From the NCBI GenBank assembly GCA_021432635.1, contig MU270074.1, positions 255,780-319,779 of the forward strand: 64,000 nucleotides of DNA, in the 5' to 3' direction. The DNA is from Thozetella sp. PMI_491 (taxonomy: Eukaryota > Ascomycota > Sordariomycetes > Chaetosphaeriales > Chaetosphaeriaceae). The position numbers and the translations under genes are program-made. Position 1 is the first letter of the stretch. Every line of letters starts with the position of its first letter. Shown piece by piece: positions 11,401 to 22,286 of the stretch. The notes beneath the pieces were generated by a model. It had not been told where the DNA came from, ran no database searches, and saw only the letters and a program-made list of their open reading frames with translations.

Positions 11401-13762
11401 GATGTTGATGGAAGAACCCTTGGAACCGGACCGGGCCATGGTAACAGCGTTATTCAAGTCCTTGAGACTGTTCTCTGTGGCCGTACCAGCATTGTCTCGG
11501 GCGGTGTTGAGTGCCTTGGAAACCTTGCTCTCGAATGTCTCTCGAATGTTCATGCCGGGGAGTGGCTCTAGCTGATTGTTGGTAGCAAGCTCCGTGAGTC
11601 TCGCCACCTCGGCCTTCTCGACATTGATCTTATCCTGGATGATTCCAATGGTCTTTTCGTCAGGAATGGTATCGCCGATGCCAATGCTGTGGCCGTTGTG
11701 AAGGAGCCAGTAGTTCACCACACGCTGGCAGCCGTTCAAGAAATCCATCGCGCCTCGGGAACTCAGCTCATTGTAGCATAGATGGATGATACCACCGGAA
11801 GCGGCACCCACAATCTTCTTTGTGAGGAGACCATACATGAGTTCGCCCTGCTGGATCAAGATACCGGTATCCTTGAGCGGCGCCTCCTCGCCGCCCTTTT
11901 TCTCGAGACTGATGATTTTGGGGATGACCATGCTGATGATTTGCTTGCCGGTCCAGCGAGGCCGAGGCTTGAAAATGGCGGGCAGGGGGATGATCCCGTC
12001 CCACTCTGGCACCCACATCATCATGTTCATGACCTGCTCCTTGTTGAGGAAGACATCTCGCCGGCAGAGTTTGTAGACACCAGCCAGCGTGTCCTGAACG
12101 ATACCCATGAGGGGACCGTTTCGCTGTGGAGAGACGATGTTGAGCGGAACCATGCAAAGTTCTCGAATTTCAGCTCGCGTCTCCTCGGTCTGGGGGACGT
12201 GAAGGTTCATCTCGTCACCGTCGAAATCAGCGTTGTACGGCGACGTGACGGAAAGATTCAGGCGGAATGTAGAGTACGGCATCACTCTGACGCGGTGACC
12301 CATCATCGACTCCTTGTGCAGCGAGGGCTGACGGTTGAAGATGATGAAGTCGCCGTCGATCAGGTGGCGCTCCACCTTCCAACCGTACTCGAGCTGGATT
12401 GCGCCGGCGCGCCGGTGATGGCGTAGATCAATGCGGGTGCCGTCCGAGCGGATGACATACTTGGCACCAGGATGCTCGTTCGGACCGTTCTGAACCAGCT
12501 GGGTCAGCTTACCAATGTTGTATGGCGTGACCGTCTCGGGGTAGGTCAGGGTGCGGGCGATGCTGCGAGGCACGCCGACTTCGTCCAACGAGATGTTGGC
12601 GTCACCCGTGATGACCGTACGGGCCGAGAAATCGACACGCTTCCCCATCAAATTTCCACGGAGACGACCTTCCTTGCCCTTTAGACGGGCGCGGATGGCC
12701 TTGACCGGGCGGCCGCTCTTCTGGAGGGCCTGCGGCTGCCCGGCGATGTCGTTATCCATGAGCGTCGCCACATGGTACTGAAGCAGGTTCTCGAAATCCG
12801 AAAGAATGTGCTGCGGGGCGCCGTCCACCAGAGACTGGTGGACGTTACTGTTGGCGCGAATGATATCTCCAAGCTTGTAGGTCAGATCATCCTCGTTTCT
12901 CATCCCGGTGCCGGTGCCATCCATGGAAATACTCGGCCTAACGGGCGGTGGAGGCACGGGAAGGACAGTGACGATCATCCACTCCGGACGAGCGTGATCG
13001 GTGTTGAGGCCGATGTCACGCATGTCATCGTCCGAGATGCGGGTGAGGATGCCCAGGGCCATCTCGGGCGTGATGAGCTTCTTCTCCTTGACCTTGAGGC
13101 CCTCTTCATCCTTGTGCTCGAACGTACCCCAAAGCTGCAGCGTCTGCTGGCGAATCGTGGGATGCTCGTTGCCGCATCCCCCATGGCCGGGCGCAGGCTT
13201 CTGGGGGTTGTCACCGGGATCGAAATCGTTCTCTTCGCCCTTTTTGGTGGCTTCGTTCTCGCATCGCTTCTTCTTCTTGCACGCGCGATGGACGGCTTCG
13301 AAGCGGTTCTTGGGGTTTCGAATCTTGAGCGCTGCGGCAAACTCGTTATCATTCTAGAAAGCATTAGCAACACCGCGGCACGTCAGCGTGACCTAGTCGA
13401 CTAACCGTGTCACACAACACCTTGCTACAGTTGTGACAGACGATCTCGAGGATCTTCTTGACGCGCTTGATGAAGCCAGGGTGGTAGACAGGTTTAGCCA
13501 GCTCGATGTGCCCAAAATGGCCAGGGCACTCGGACATGTTCTCTCCGCAAGTCTTGCACTTGAAGTGGCGGTCGACAGAGCCAAGACGGGGATCGTTGAG
13601 ACCATCCTCACGAGGCTTGGTCCGCGTTTCGTCCATGGTCTCGGCGTGGAGCACCTTGCAGACGCTCATGGCCTTGATCTCCTCAGGCGAGAGAATACCG
13701 AACTGGATCTCTCGGATCGACTTGAGCGGCGCACTCGAGTGCGCGAAGTAGAGATTCGCCAT
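8467..13762 (-). CDS. rpb1: RNA polymerase II largest subunit RPB1
   Basis: Catalytic largest subunit of nuclear RNA polymerase II. Two exons: 13762-13406 and 13353-8467, with a 52-nt intron (GTTAGT...CTAG) that keeps frame. The predicted protein has 1747 residues, normal for fungal Rpb1. Visible landmarks are the N-terminal zinc site (C69, C72, C79, H82), the absolutely conserved catalytic motif NADFDGDEM at residues 493-501 that holds the active-site magnesium, bridge-helix/trigger-loop sequence ([16 protein letters not shown]), and a C-terminal domain of heptad-like repeats filling roughly the last 200 residues. The CTD is degenerate: perfect YSPTSP units alternate with YSPASP, WSPTSP or FSPTSP variants and with spacers rich in Gly, Arg and Gln. 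This is typical of filamentous ascomycetes and unlike the regular yeast repeat. The start is fixed by the conserved N-terminus MANLYFAHS. Confidence 0.98.
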
Positions 13763-14759
13763 GTTTGTAGATAAAATCAGCGACGGCGCCGCTCGAAATG
13801 ATGATTCGGGGTTCGAGTGTGGTGGCGCAGGTGAGAAAAAAATGACGGCCGGTAAAAGTCAATCGGAGACCGTCTGGTGGTGAATTAAAAAGGCGCGACG
13901 TGTCGCGCGCGCGAGGCGAAACGAGAAGAAAACCCAGAAGTCAAGCACGCCGTGTCGGTAAACTCAGAGAGACCGATGAAACTTCGTCTGACGATGGAAT
14001 CCGGTGATGATTTCGATGAGCTCCTCCCAGCTCAAACCTCGCCCTCGGCGCCCCCCAAGGAGCGAGTCGTCAATCGGTTCGCTCCGCCAGCGTCGCACAC
14101 GTCGAAATTGGGCGAGAATTAATAACCTCGGTGCCGCAGCGGTCGCGCTGATGGTCGGAAACGTGCAGCAGACGAGATGCGCGAGTCCGACGCGGTTGGT
14201 GATGCCGGTCAGAAATCGTTGTTGAGATGGAGTGGTGAACTTTTCGCGAAGCCGACAGCGAGGTCCTGAAAAAGTTGGCGTCCAGCTGGATTGGGACTAG
14301 CTCCAAATATCGTGTTAGAACCCCTTCCAGCCACTCCAGACCAGCTCGCCAGTACAAAAACGCTACCCCGTCGATTACGTAAATAAGCGGAAGCATTCAC
14401 CAAGCTCTGTGCCAGATCATTTGTTCTCCTAGGTACCTACTAACATGCGCCGAAACTCTAGCTCACCGGTGAGTCAAGCCGGCCTGAGCCTCAACTCGCC
14501 CCTTACCATCCAGCCATTCCATTCGCCGGGCTGCCCCTCAAACATCACAGGTGCATGCCAACCACATAAACAGACGTGGCGAGGCCGCCTGCGTGGTTCG
14601 GGATGGCGGTTTGCTCGTGCAGTCATTTGTCGGTTTTAGCTATGTCACCTTTCTCGTCACCCGTGGGTCATTGTGCTCGTCCAGGGGCTGGCAAGTACAG
14701 GAAGAGAGTTCTTAGGGGTATCTAATTCGGTCGTGACTCCGTCTCGCTCTCAGGGTCTA
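13763..14759. promoter_or_regulatory. RPB1 upstream region and Swd1 3' flank
   Basis: This interval separates the RPB1 start from the end of the Swd1 gene, both on the minus strand. It holds the RPB1 promoter and the Swd1 3' untranslated region. A GC-rich inverted repeat, GCGCGAC-GT-GTCGCGC, lies at 13893-13908, about 130 bp upstream of the RPB1 ATG, followed by alternating CG. A CCTAGGTACCTAC motif lies at 14428-14440. No credible open frame is seen. Confidence 0.6.
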
Positions 14760-16229
14760 CTACTTTCTCTTGCCTCTGCGTCCGCCGCCCGCCGCCTTCC
14801 TTCCCGATGCTCTTTCCTCTCCTGTCGCCTCACCGTCATCTTGGTCTCCCGGGCTCTTCCGTCGCAGCGTGCCTAGACCCACATTGACGAATTCCTCCTC
14901 GCTGTCCGACTCGCCCAAGTTGAAGAGAATCGGCATCCGAAATTCATCCACAGTGTCTTCTCCGAGCCCGCCCGCGCCTTTCGCCGTTAGCACGTCGACA
15001 TCCTCGTCCTCCTGATCGAGCCGTCGCTTTTGAATCTCCTCATGCGGGTGGATGTCAAACTCGTCCTCTTTCTCGATGTATTCCACGTTCTCCTCGACCT
15101 CGACGAAATCGGGCGCGAGCGCCGACCACTTCTGCGGGCTCGTTACGGACCAAATATTGATCCGGCCAGTCTCGAGACCGCAGGCTGCCAACATGGCCCG
15201 GTGTGGATGCCACTCAATGACGCCCTGTTCCTCCTTTGGGCCCTCTAGCATGCGCACCAAACTCCCGTGGCCCCGCTCCCATATATACAGCTCGTGATTG
15301 TTGAAGGTTGATGCTGCGACGTACTCGCCCGTCGAGCCGAAGGCTACGTGGTTCCATGACAGGTGGTTGACCACGTCCTGGAACTTGTGCTCCAGGGGCA
15401 TCTGTATCGTGTCCGTGTCTAGGTCTTCCGCAGACAGGTTCGGAACGTGAAACGTTCTGATGATCCTGTCTTGCGCATTAACGAGTAGGTCCTTGCCGGA
15501 CTCTGTAAGCCGTAGGGTGGTGACGACACTGCCAGCGATTTTCTCGGTGTAGATGATCTCGCGCGTTTGCGCGTCGATAATGTTGAGCCGGCCTTTACTC
15601 GTGCCTGCTAAGAGGTGATCGCCGGTCGATGTGTAGATGATGGCCGTCGTCATGTGTCGAGCGTCTTCCTTGGCCTGCTTCTCCCTCATGGCAGCGTCTG
15701 TCTCGGTGGGTCGTTTGGGAACGGAGGGGAGGGGATATCGGACACCGACTGTATCGGTCACGTCGACAAGGAATGGCTGCTCCTCGAAGAGGGCGACTGC
15801 AAACTGGTGACTGTGGCCCGTCAGTCAGACTCGGCGGCTTGTCTTGCGCACGGCGGGAAACCTCGCATACTGGTTCCAAGGATGCAGCTCCGCGCAGTAC
15901 ACTGGTGCTCGGAAGCGCACTTCACGGTACCGCCTCCCGTTTTGCAAATCCCATAGAATAACTTTCCAGCCCTGACATGCCGAAAGAAGGTATCGACCGC
16001 ATCGAGACCAGCTTAGCGAGGAAATGTTCTTAGAATGGCCTCGCAATTTGCGCGCGACACCCATGGTGTCGAGGTCCCAGATGACGACAGTTCCGTCCAC
16101 ACGACCCGAGGCGAGGTAGTCGCCCTTGCGATTGAACCGAACGCATGTTGAATGGCCAGACCTAATGGTATTCGTGATCTGTTCCGGGTAGTCCTGCAGG
16201 AGATAGTCGTCGGAGAGTAGCAAGTTCAT
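14760..16229 (-). CDS. swd1: COMPASS histone methyltransferase subunit Swd1 (RBBP5-like)
   Basis: WD40 scaffold of the Set1/COMPASS complex that methylates histone H3 lysine 4 in the nucleus. Exon 1 is 16229-15871 and exon 2 is 15810-14760, with a 60-nt GTATGC...ACAG intron; 469 residues. The N-terminus (MNLLLSDDYLLQDYPEQI) and the first blades (GRVDGTVVIWDL, GWKVILWDL) match the Swd1/RBBP5 family. After splicing the sequence reads ELHPWNHHQFAVALFEEQP, the expected family junction. Further blades follow (TSKGRLNIID, FNNHELYIWER, TGRINIWSV). The C-terminal tail is acidic, then basic (ends with a Gly/Arg/Lys-rich stretch), as in fungal orthologues. It lies upstream of RPB1 on the same strand, but about 1 kb separates them, so co-transcription is unlikely. 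Confidence 0.93.
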
Positions 16230-16929
16230 GTTTGCCGTTGCGAAAGCTCGCGGGTGGAAGACGCGACAAGCTTGGTGGGCTGGTGGTGTCGAAAAAAGTT
16301 TAGGACCTTACGGCGGCGTATTAGTAGTGGGGGAAGGGACGGGCTGGGGCATCGGATATGTGGCTGTAGGCACCTAGCCTGTAATTAGGTAGAGAATATC
16401 TCGTGCTAAGGAAGCTTCCATCAATCCTAGCCACCCACTCATTCTGAAGCATTCTGAAGACGTTAACATGAGACTAAAGAATGCACTGCTAGGCCATTAC
16501 AAGCCGTCTCCGAGCCTAGGTACTGTATGTAAAACTAAATGCTAGAAACCTGAGAAAATATTGCAAGGGACATGTCGTCGAAGATGACCCAAAATGGTTT
16601 GAGCTTCTCGGCTCGCAATTCTACTGTATTGCCCCAGAACAATGCTTAGGAGGCCTGACCGGCGCACTGTGAAAGAATATTGGCCTCCCTGAAACGTACG
16701 GGTATAACCCCTGTAACGATCGCCCTAGGTGCATCTCCTTAGCGGATCTCCGTCTGCTTCCCCTCCCTCCATAACCTCCACTCGCGAAGTGGGGTTGTGC
16801 AACAGGTCATCTTTGTCCCCTCATACAAGGAAAGGCAGAAACGCCATAAGGACGTTGCCCAGTTGCCTCAACCGGACCTACAGACGCCTCCCCAAGCCCA
16901 GCAGAGGCGCAGATACTAAGGAGTTCAAG
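16230..16929. promoter_or_regulatory. Divergent promoter region between Swd1 and THG1
   Basis: Seven hundred bases between two divergent starts (Swd1 leftward, THG1 rightward). No credible frame is present. It contains two copies of a TAGGTA/TACCTA-type motif (16367-16392 and 16515-16527) similar to those at 14428 and 19233. Confidence 0.5.
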
Positions 16930-18117
16930 ATGGCAAACTCCAAGTGAGACTTGCCCAAGGGTGACGTGCAGCTGTTCCCCAGTTTGACAGAACCCCAGGT
17001 TCGAGTACGTAAAGCAGTTCGAGCTGCCGGATGCGCTCCTCTCGAACACCTGGATCGTCATTCGAATTGATGGGCGAGCTTTCACCAAGTAAGGAACCCA
17101 GCTTTCGAAAGAGGCCACTTGTAACTTACAAAAGTGCTAGGTTCGCAACCAAATATGCATGGGAGAAGCCAAACGATAGGCGGGCAACCGACCTGATGAA
17201 CGCGGCTGCCAAGGCAGTCATGACTGAGCTCCCAGACATTGCCATAGCATACGGGGTCAGCGACGAGTACAGGTAGAGCTTCTCTCACTATTTCGTATTT
17301 CGGCGGTGCCTCTTCCTGACGGCACTTTCAGCTTTGTATTCCACAAGACCTGCACACTATTCGAGCGCCGATCGAGGTAAGTGGTGACCTGCCCATGCGT
17401 GGGAGTCACACTTTCTGATCCGTAGAAGCAAACTGGTGACGACCATCACATCAACATTCACAGCATACTACATACACCACTGGCCCGCCTTCTTTCCGGA
17501 CACACCACTCTCTCCGCCGCTCCCGAGTTTCGATGGCAGAGCTGTGTGCTACCCAAGCGTCCAGAACTTGCGAGACTATATGAGCTGGAGGCAAGTCGAC
17601 TGTAAGACGACTGTCCTGCATAACGCTTGGTCCGTGGAACTCATACCTCCCAGGTCACATCAACAACCTTTACAACACTACCTTCTGGGCCTTGATTCAA
17701 ATGGGCGGCATGGACAGCATAGAGGCCGAGAAGACACTGAAGGGAACCTACGCGGCCGACAAAAACGAGATACTCTTCTCTAAATTTAGTATCAACTACA
17801 ACAATGAGCCAGAGATATTCAAGAAGGGCAGCGTGGTTTTTCGTGATGTAAGACGCCACACCTTCCGCCCCTCAGTGTTATGGTACTGACAACACAAGTA
17901 CGAACTGGTCGAACCCGGCAGCCACAATGCCGCGGAGGAGGCAGACCAGATCGCCGAGCCAATCCAGCAGTCTAAGACACAGGCTGAGAACGACAAGAAG
18001 AAGCGGGCAAAAGCAAGGGTCATGGTGGATCATCTTGATATTATCAAAGACGAGTTTTGGGACAGACGGCCGTGGCTGTTGTCCAACAAGCCCGGCCAGA
18101 TACCCAAGGAGACATAG
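16930..18117 (+). CDS. thg1: tRNA(His) guanylyltransferase
   Basis: Adds the G(-1) nucleotide to the 5' end of tRNA-His, an essential 3'-5' polymerase reaction needed for histidyl-tRNA charging. Seven exons join in frame: 16930-16943, 16999-17088, 17141-17272, 17332-17376, 17426-17601, 17654-17847 and 17899-18117, giving 289 residues, close to the family norm. Visible motifs are the metal-binding aspartates in RIDGRAF (D29) and GVSDEYSF (D76), the [12 protein letters not shown] segment, and [14 protein letters not shown] followed by a GT...KNEILFSKF block. The first exon contributes only 14 nt (MANSK), so automatic annotation could miss the start. Six introns in 1.2 kb is unusually dense for this window. 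The gene is convergent with Tma23, 234 bp away. Confidence 0.97.
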
Positions 18118-18351
18118 CTAGCCCCCTATGTGACGCATTCTCGATCTCGTTCTGTTTCCATCTGGGCTAGACCCAGGAGGTGCATCCCAATGTTCATCGG
18201 TCTATCCGGAGACAAGATCTCAGCCCTCCTGGTCAGGTATTCGACGTGTAAAGCGAACCCGCCTATGTTGATGATCTGCGTCCTCTCCGCCTCGACAATG
18301 GCAGTATTCCAAGCATGGCAAGTTTTGCTGAGCAATACGATGTTGACCTAT

Positions 18352-19023
18352 TCATCCCTCAGCCACGCTTGCTCTTTCCTCTCGCCTTTTCCTCCTCATC
18401 TCTTTCCGCGCCCTCCTCTCTGCTCGCCTCGCCTTTCGCTGTTCTTTCGTCTCTCCAACTTCTACCACGGGCTTGGCCTCTTTCTTAGTCGGCTTTCTTA
18501 TAGACTTGGGTTTCGCTGCACTGGCAGACCTCCGTTCCGCCCGCGCCGCTCTTCGGACTGCTCTCTCAATTTTCCGGACTCGTCTTGCCTCTTTTCTGGC
18601 TCTCCTCTCCTCCTTCGTCTCGATCTTCACCCCGTGCTTTAACCCTGGAACATGCTCTCTGTCTTCACTCGCCGGTGTACCGTCCGTTGCCTCGTCTCCG
18701 GTGTCCGGTGTGATTGTACCAGCCATAAGGCCGCCACTAACGAAGGCCGCGTATAGCCCCGAGTATTTGCCTTTCGCGGTCGAGACGGAATCGAGCTTTC
18801 CAGCGGTCACCGTTTGCGTAACGACGCCTTTCTTGGACACGTCAAGTCCTTTGAGCTTCTGGTCAAAGGCTTGAAGCCACCATTGGTCGTTAGCCGTGTG
18901 TCCAACGCCGCGACCGTCTGTGTTTCGAGAGATGAGCAGAGGCGTCGCCAGCCCTTTGTCTGCGTGCAAGGCATGGCCCTTGCCACGCCAACCACGAGAC
19001 TTGAGGTACGCTGCAGCATCCAT
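18352..19023 (-). CDS. tma23: Nucleolar G-patch protein Tma23
   Basis: Single exon, 223 residues. The N-terminus (MDAAAYLKSRGWRGKGHAL) followed by LLISRNTDGRGVG and DQWWLQAFDQKLKGLDV matches Tma23, a small G-patch-like nucleolar protein found with pre-ribosomes in yeast. The C-terminal half is very rich in Lys, Arg, Glu and Ala (from about residue 130), predicted to be helical and suited to nucleolar localisation and RNA contact. The biochemical activity of the family is unclear; a role in ribosome biogenesis is known mainly from yeast. The start ATG at 19023 is the first codon of the conserved N-terminus. The family call rests on recalled similarity, not on a search. Confidence 0.85.
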   Translation of the reverse strand: MDAAAYLKSRGWRGKGHALHADKGLATPLLISRNTDGRGVGHTANDQWWLQAFDQKLKGLDVSKKGVVTQTVTAGKLDSVSTAKGKYSGLYAAFVSGGLMAGTITPDTGDEATDGTPASEDREHVPGLKHGVKIETKEERRARKEARRVRKIERAVRRAARAERRSASAAKPKSIRKPTKKEAKPVVEVGETKEQRKARRAERRARKEMRRKRREERASVAEG

Positions 19024-20291
19024 AACTCAGCCGATAGTCGACAGCTCGGGATTAATTCGTACAGTAGAGGGGACGCTATGAGGAGGACATGATGTTTTGT
19101 GTAGCGCTGTCGAGTTGTGATGCGGTTCCAAGCAAGAACTTCGCTTGCCCAAAAAAAAAAGTTCTTGGTGGGGTCCGGTCGGAGCCGTTCTTTCGAGTCC
19201 CAGAATTCTTCACCACAAGTAAAACTCGTACTGTAGGTACCTTACCTTAGTCAGCCATTGATCGGACCTGTCAAATAATGCAAATAGTACTCAGTAACGT
19301 CCTCCTGAATAACCAGAAACCAGATGACAGCCGAGGCAGCTGACTAGCAGAAATTCCATGCTCTACACTAGTTTCGCACGTTTGGAATCTCTCTTTGAGA
19401 GAGACCCTCACCATATTCGACCGCTTGACCACGCAATGAAGCCTTCATTTACAGCGTTTGTTGAACATTACCTTGAGATCCGCTAACTGCGTAGTGGGTG
19501 TGTCCATCGCAACATCCCCCGCTACACCCTTTAGATCCTCCAATGAGTGGTAGTCTTTGACCTGAGGCAATGCTTTTTTTAATTCATTTTCGAGCATTTT
19601 TGGATTACCGGGACAACCGACTCAGCACTGGAGGCACCGGGGTATCCCACCGAAGCCCGACTGAAATTTCCAAGCTACCCTAAGCTACTCAACAGGGTCC
19701 AGTCGACACACAGAGAGTACACTTGGCCACCTTTGGCTGTCCACTTGCAGCTAAGATTTCATAGAAAATTTCTCCCTTCCCGCGACCGTCCAAAACTGAC
19801 CGGGCCAAACAATGAGGCGGCAGAGCAGCACGCGTGTCGGCGGGTGGGGGGTTGCCCCGGCGGCTCTCTTAAAGAGCGCTAAAACCTCTCTATCCCACCG
19901 GAATGGTGGAGACGGCCGATAACCGGTCGGGCCTCTCGGGGCAGCCGGCGGTGATTGGTGCGCATTACTGAACCCGTAGTTCCCGTCCTTCGGCCAGGAA
20001 TCTGCCGAGTGGCTTGCGGGTCGACTAGAGGAAGCTCGGAGAGTTTGAATGCCACCGGGGGCCCGGAGAGAGAAATTTGACGACGCAGGTCCCTAGGCTG
20101 GCGTGGGTCTGCTCGAGTTAGAATACAAAGCCATGTGACAGCGTGTATTGGACCGCTTCGAGGAGCTTCCAATCCCTAGTAGGTCACAAGATTGAGGGTC
20201 GATCAAGTGGCCCATCTCAATTGGGCAGCCAGTCAGAGGTTTCACGATGCTCATGCCCGATGCGAGATCGGTTGCTGCCGTTGTGGCAATG
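19024..20291. promoter_or_regulatory. Intergenic region and promoter of L-arabinitol dehydrogenase
   Basis: No credible gene. The half next to the dehydrogenase carries hexamers fitting the carbon-catabolite repressor consensus SYGGRG at 19844-19849 (+), 19855-19860 (-) and 20055-20060 (+), with a fourth at 20320-20325 (-) just after the TATA box. A CGGCCGATAACCGG sequence lies near 19913. A TACCTTAG-type motif is at 19233-19250. Repression by glucose is an inference from these motifs and from known control of pentose genes in fungi. Confidence 0.45.
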
Positions 20292-20297
20292 TATAAA
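20292..20297 (+). promoter_or_regulatory. TATA box of L-arabinitol dehydrogenase
   Basis: TATAAA lies 87 bp upstream of the ATG at 20384, at the distance expected for a fungal gene with a short leader. Confidence 0.6.
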
Positions 20298-20383
20298 GGG
20301 GGCCCCTCCTCACATCCTACCCCGCCCCGACGACTTGAGATCTTTGTGGCGGTACCCAGCGCGTTCTCTCCCAGTAGTTCAAA

Positions 20384-21548
20384 ATGAGCACGACCACCGT
20401 GACTGCCTCCAAGGCGAACATCGGCGTCTTCACGAACCCCAAGCATGACTTGTGGATCAGCGAGGTTGGGCCAACCTTGGAAAGCGTCCAGAAAGGGGAG
20501 GAACTTAGGGAGGGATACGTGACCATCGCCATCCGAAGCACTGGCATCTGTGGGTAAGAAATCAAGTGCCGTCGTCGGGCTGTGCGGGGGCGCTCGCTAA
20601 CAGGAGGTTCCCGATAGATCCGACGTTCATTTCTGGAAGCACGGCTGCATCGGCCCAATGATTGTCCATGACGACCACGTGCTGGGCCACGAATCCGCCG
20701 GCGAGATCATCGCGGTGCACCCCAGCGTGACGAGCCTGAAGGTCGGGGACCGCGTCGCGGTTGAGCCGCAGGTCATCTGCAATGCCTGCGAGCCGTGCTT
20801 GACAGGGCGGTACAACGGCTGCGAGAAGGTCGACTTCCTCTCCACGCCGCCGGTGCCGGGGCTCCTCCGCCGCTACGTCAATCACCCTGCGGTGTGGTGC
20901 CATAAGATCGGAGACATGTCATACGAGGACGGCGCAATGCTAGAGCCCCTTTCTGTGTCTCTGGCCGGACTGCACAGGGCCAAACTCGAGCTTGGCGACC
21001 CGGTGCTCGTTTGCGGCGCTGGCCCGATCGGCCTAATAACGCTGCTTTGCGCGAAAGCCGCGGGGGCCTGCCCTCTGGTCATCACCGACATTGACGAGGG
21101 GCGGCTCAAGTTTGCGAAGGAGATCTGCCCCGAGGCCATCACGCACAAGGTTGAGAGGCTCTCGCCCGAGGATTCAGCCAAAGCCATCGTGCATTCATTT
21201 GGAGGCATAGAACCGTCCCTCGTGCTCGAGTGCACCGGCGTGGAGAGCAGCATTGCGGCGGCCATCTGGGCCGTCAAATTCGGCGGCAAGGTCTTCGTTA
21301 TTGGTGTCGGCAAGAATGAGATCCAAATCCCCTTCATGAGGGCGAGCGTCCGCGAGGTCGACCTCCAGTTCCAGTATCGTTACAGCAACACATGGCCCCG
21401 GGCCATCCGTCTGCTCCAGAACAAGGTCATCGACCTCTCGAGGCTAGTCACCCATAGGTTTCCTCTAGAGGAAGCCACCAAGGCATTTGAGATCGCCTCG
21501 GATCCGCGCCACGGAGCCATCAAGATCCAGATCCAGAGTCTAGATTAG
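20384..21548 (+). CDS. lad1: L-arabinitol 4-dehydrogenase
   Basis: Zinc- and NAD-dependent medium-chain dehydrogenase that oxidises L-arabinitol to L-xylulose in the fungal L-arabinose catabolic pathway, in the cytosol. Exons 20384-20553 and 20618-21548 give 366 residues. Catalytic zinc ligands are C56, H81 and E82 (GHESAGE). Structural zinc cysteines are C111, C114, C117 and C125. The NAD-binding loop is GAGPIG and the following ITDID aspartate favours NAD over NADP. The whole protein aligns by eye with Neurospora LAD ([43 protein letters not shown]), which separates it from xylitol and sorbitol dehydrogenases more convincingly than the fold alone. The promoter holds CreA-like sites. Confidence 0.95.
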
Positions 21549-22286
21549 GAGCCTGGTAGTTTCGGGTTGGTTCATTCCCTGTTACCTGGGTCTGGCTGGG
21601 TAAGGCCGGCGTGAGCATATATGCATGTTTTCTCAATCCCATAGCATACCAATATCGAGATTTGAAGCCAGCACGAATGGTACGCTCGCCGTGATTTCTC
21701 TCGCCCGTGCGATAGCCGCAGGAAACTCCGTCCCGCGCCTAGGCTTCCCTGTCGAGCTGCGCCGGCGAGCCAATATCCGTAGCTGTTATCGGCAGGGAAG
21801 GAGCTCTGGCAAACAAGGGCGACAAAACACCGAGATGTCAACAAACGGACCGTACATTCGTGAAACAAAGTAAAGTCCTAAGCTGTGAGATTGGGAAAAG
21901 GACACAGCAGCCAGCCGTGTCTTCTCTCCAACCCCCAGAATTGTCTGGTAGCCGATAATCTTCATATGAAGCAGAGGAAAGGAGGTGCCAGTGACGGACC
22001 CTTTCCGGAGCACCCAATGTCCAAGCTTCTCCGCCTGCCCTCCTATTGGCCAATCCGGCGTCCCCATCAACGGTAGAGCTCGGACCACGGCAAAGGCAGG
22101 AACCAAGAACACCCGAGCTCCCATTTTTTCTGAGCTGGCGATTCCGAAAAAAAGTTGCGCATTCCGACCTCACGCCACCTCCTTGCCAGCAGATCTGCCC
22201 TCGCCGTCAGCCGGTATCGCGACGATTCGGGCTTTCTTCTGTTCCGCCATCTCGAGTCGCGTCGATTGATACATACACAAAGCAAG
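21549..22286. other. Intergenic region, LAD to ATP synthase g
   Basis: No credible frame. It must contain the 3' end of the LAD transcript and the promoter of the downstream ATP synthase gene; no clear TATA box is seen close to 22287. Confidence 0.5.

Noticed and set aside
11782-12426. 214-codon frame antisense to RPB1
   Set aside because: A shadow of the strongly constrained RPB1 coding strand; the same holds for the frames at 12772-13404 and 11317-11575.
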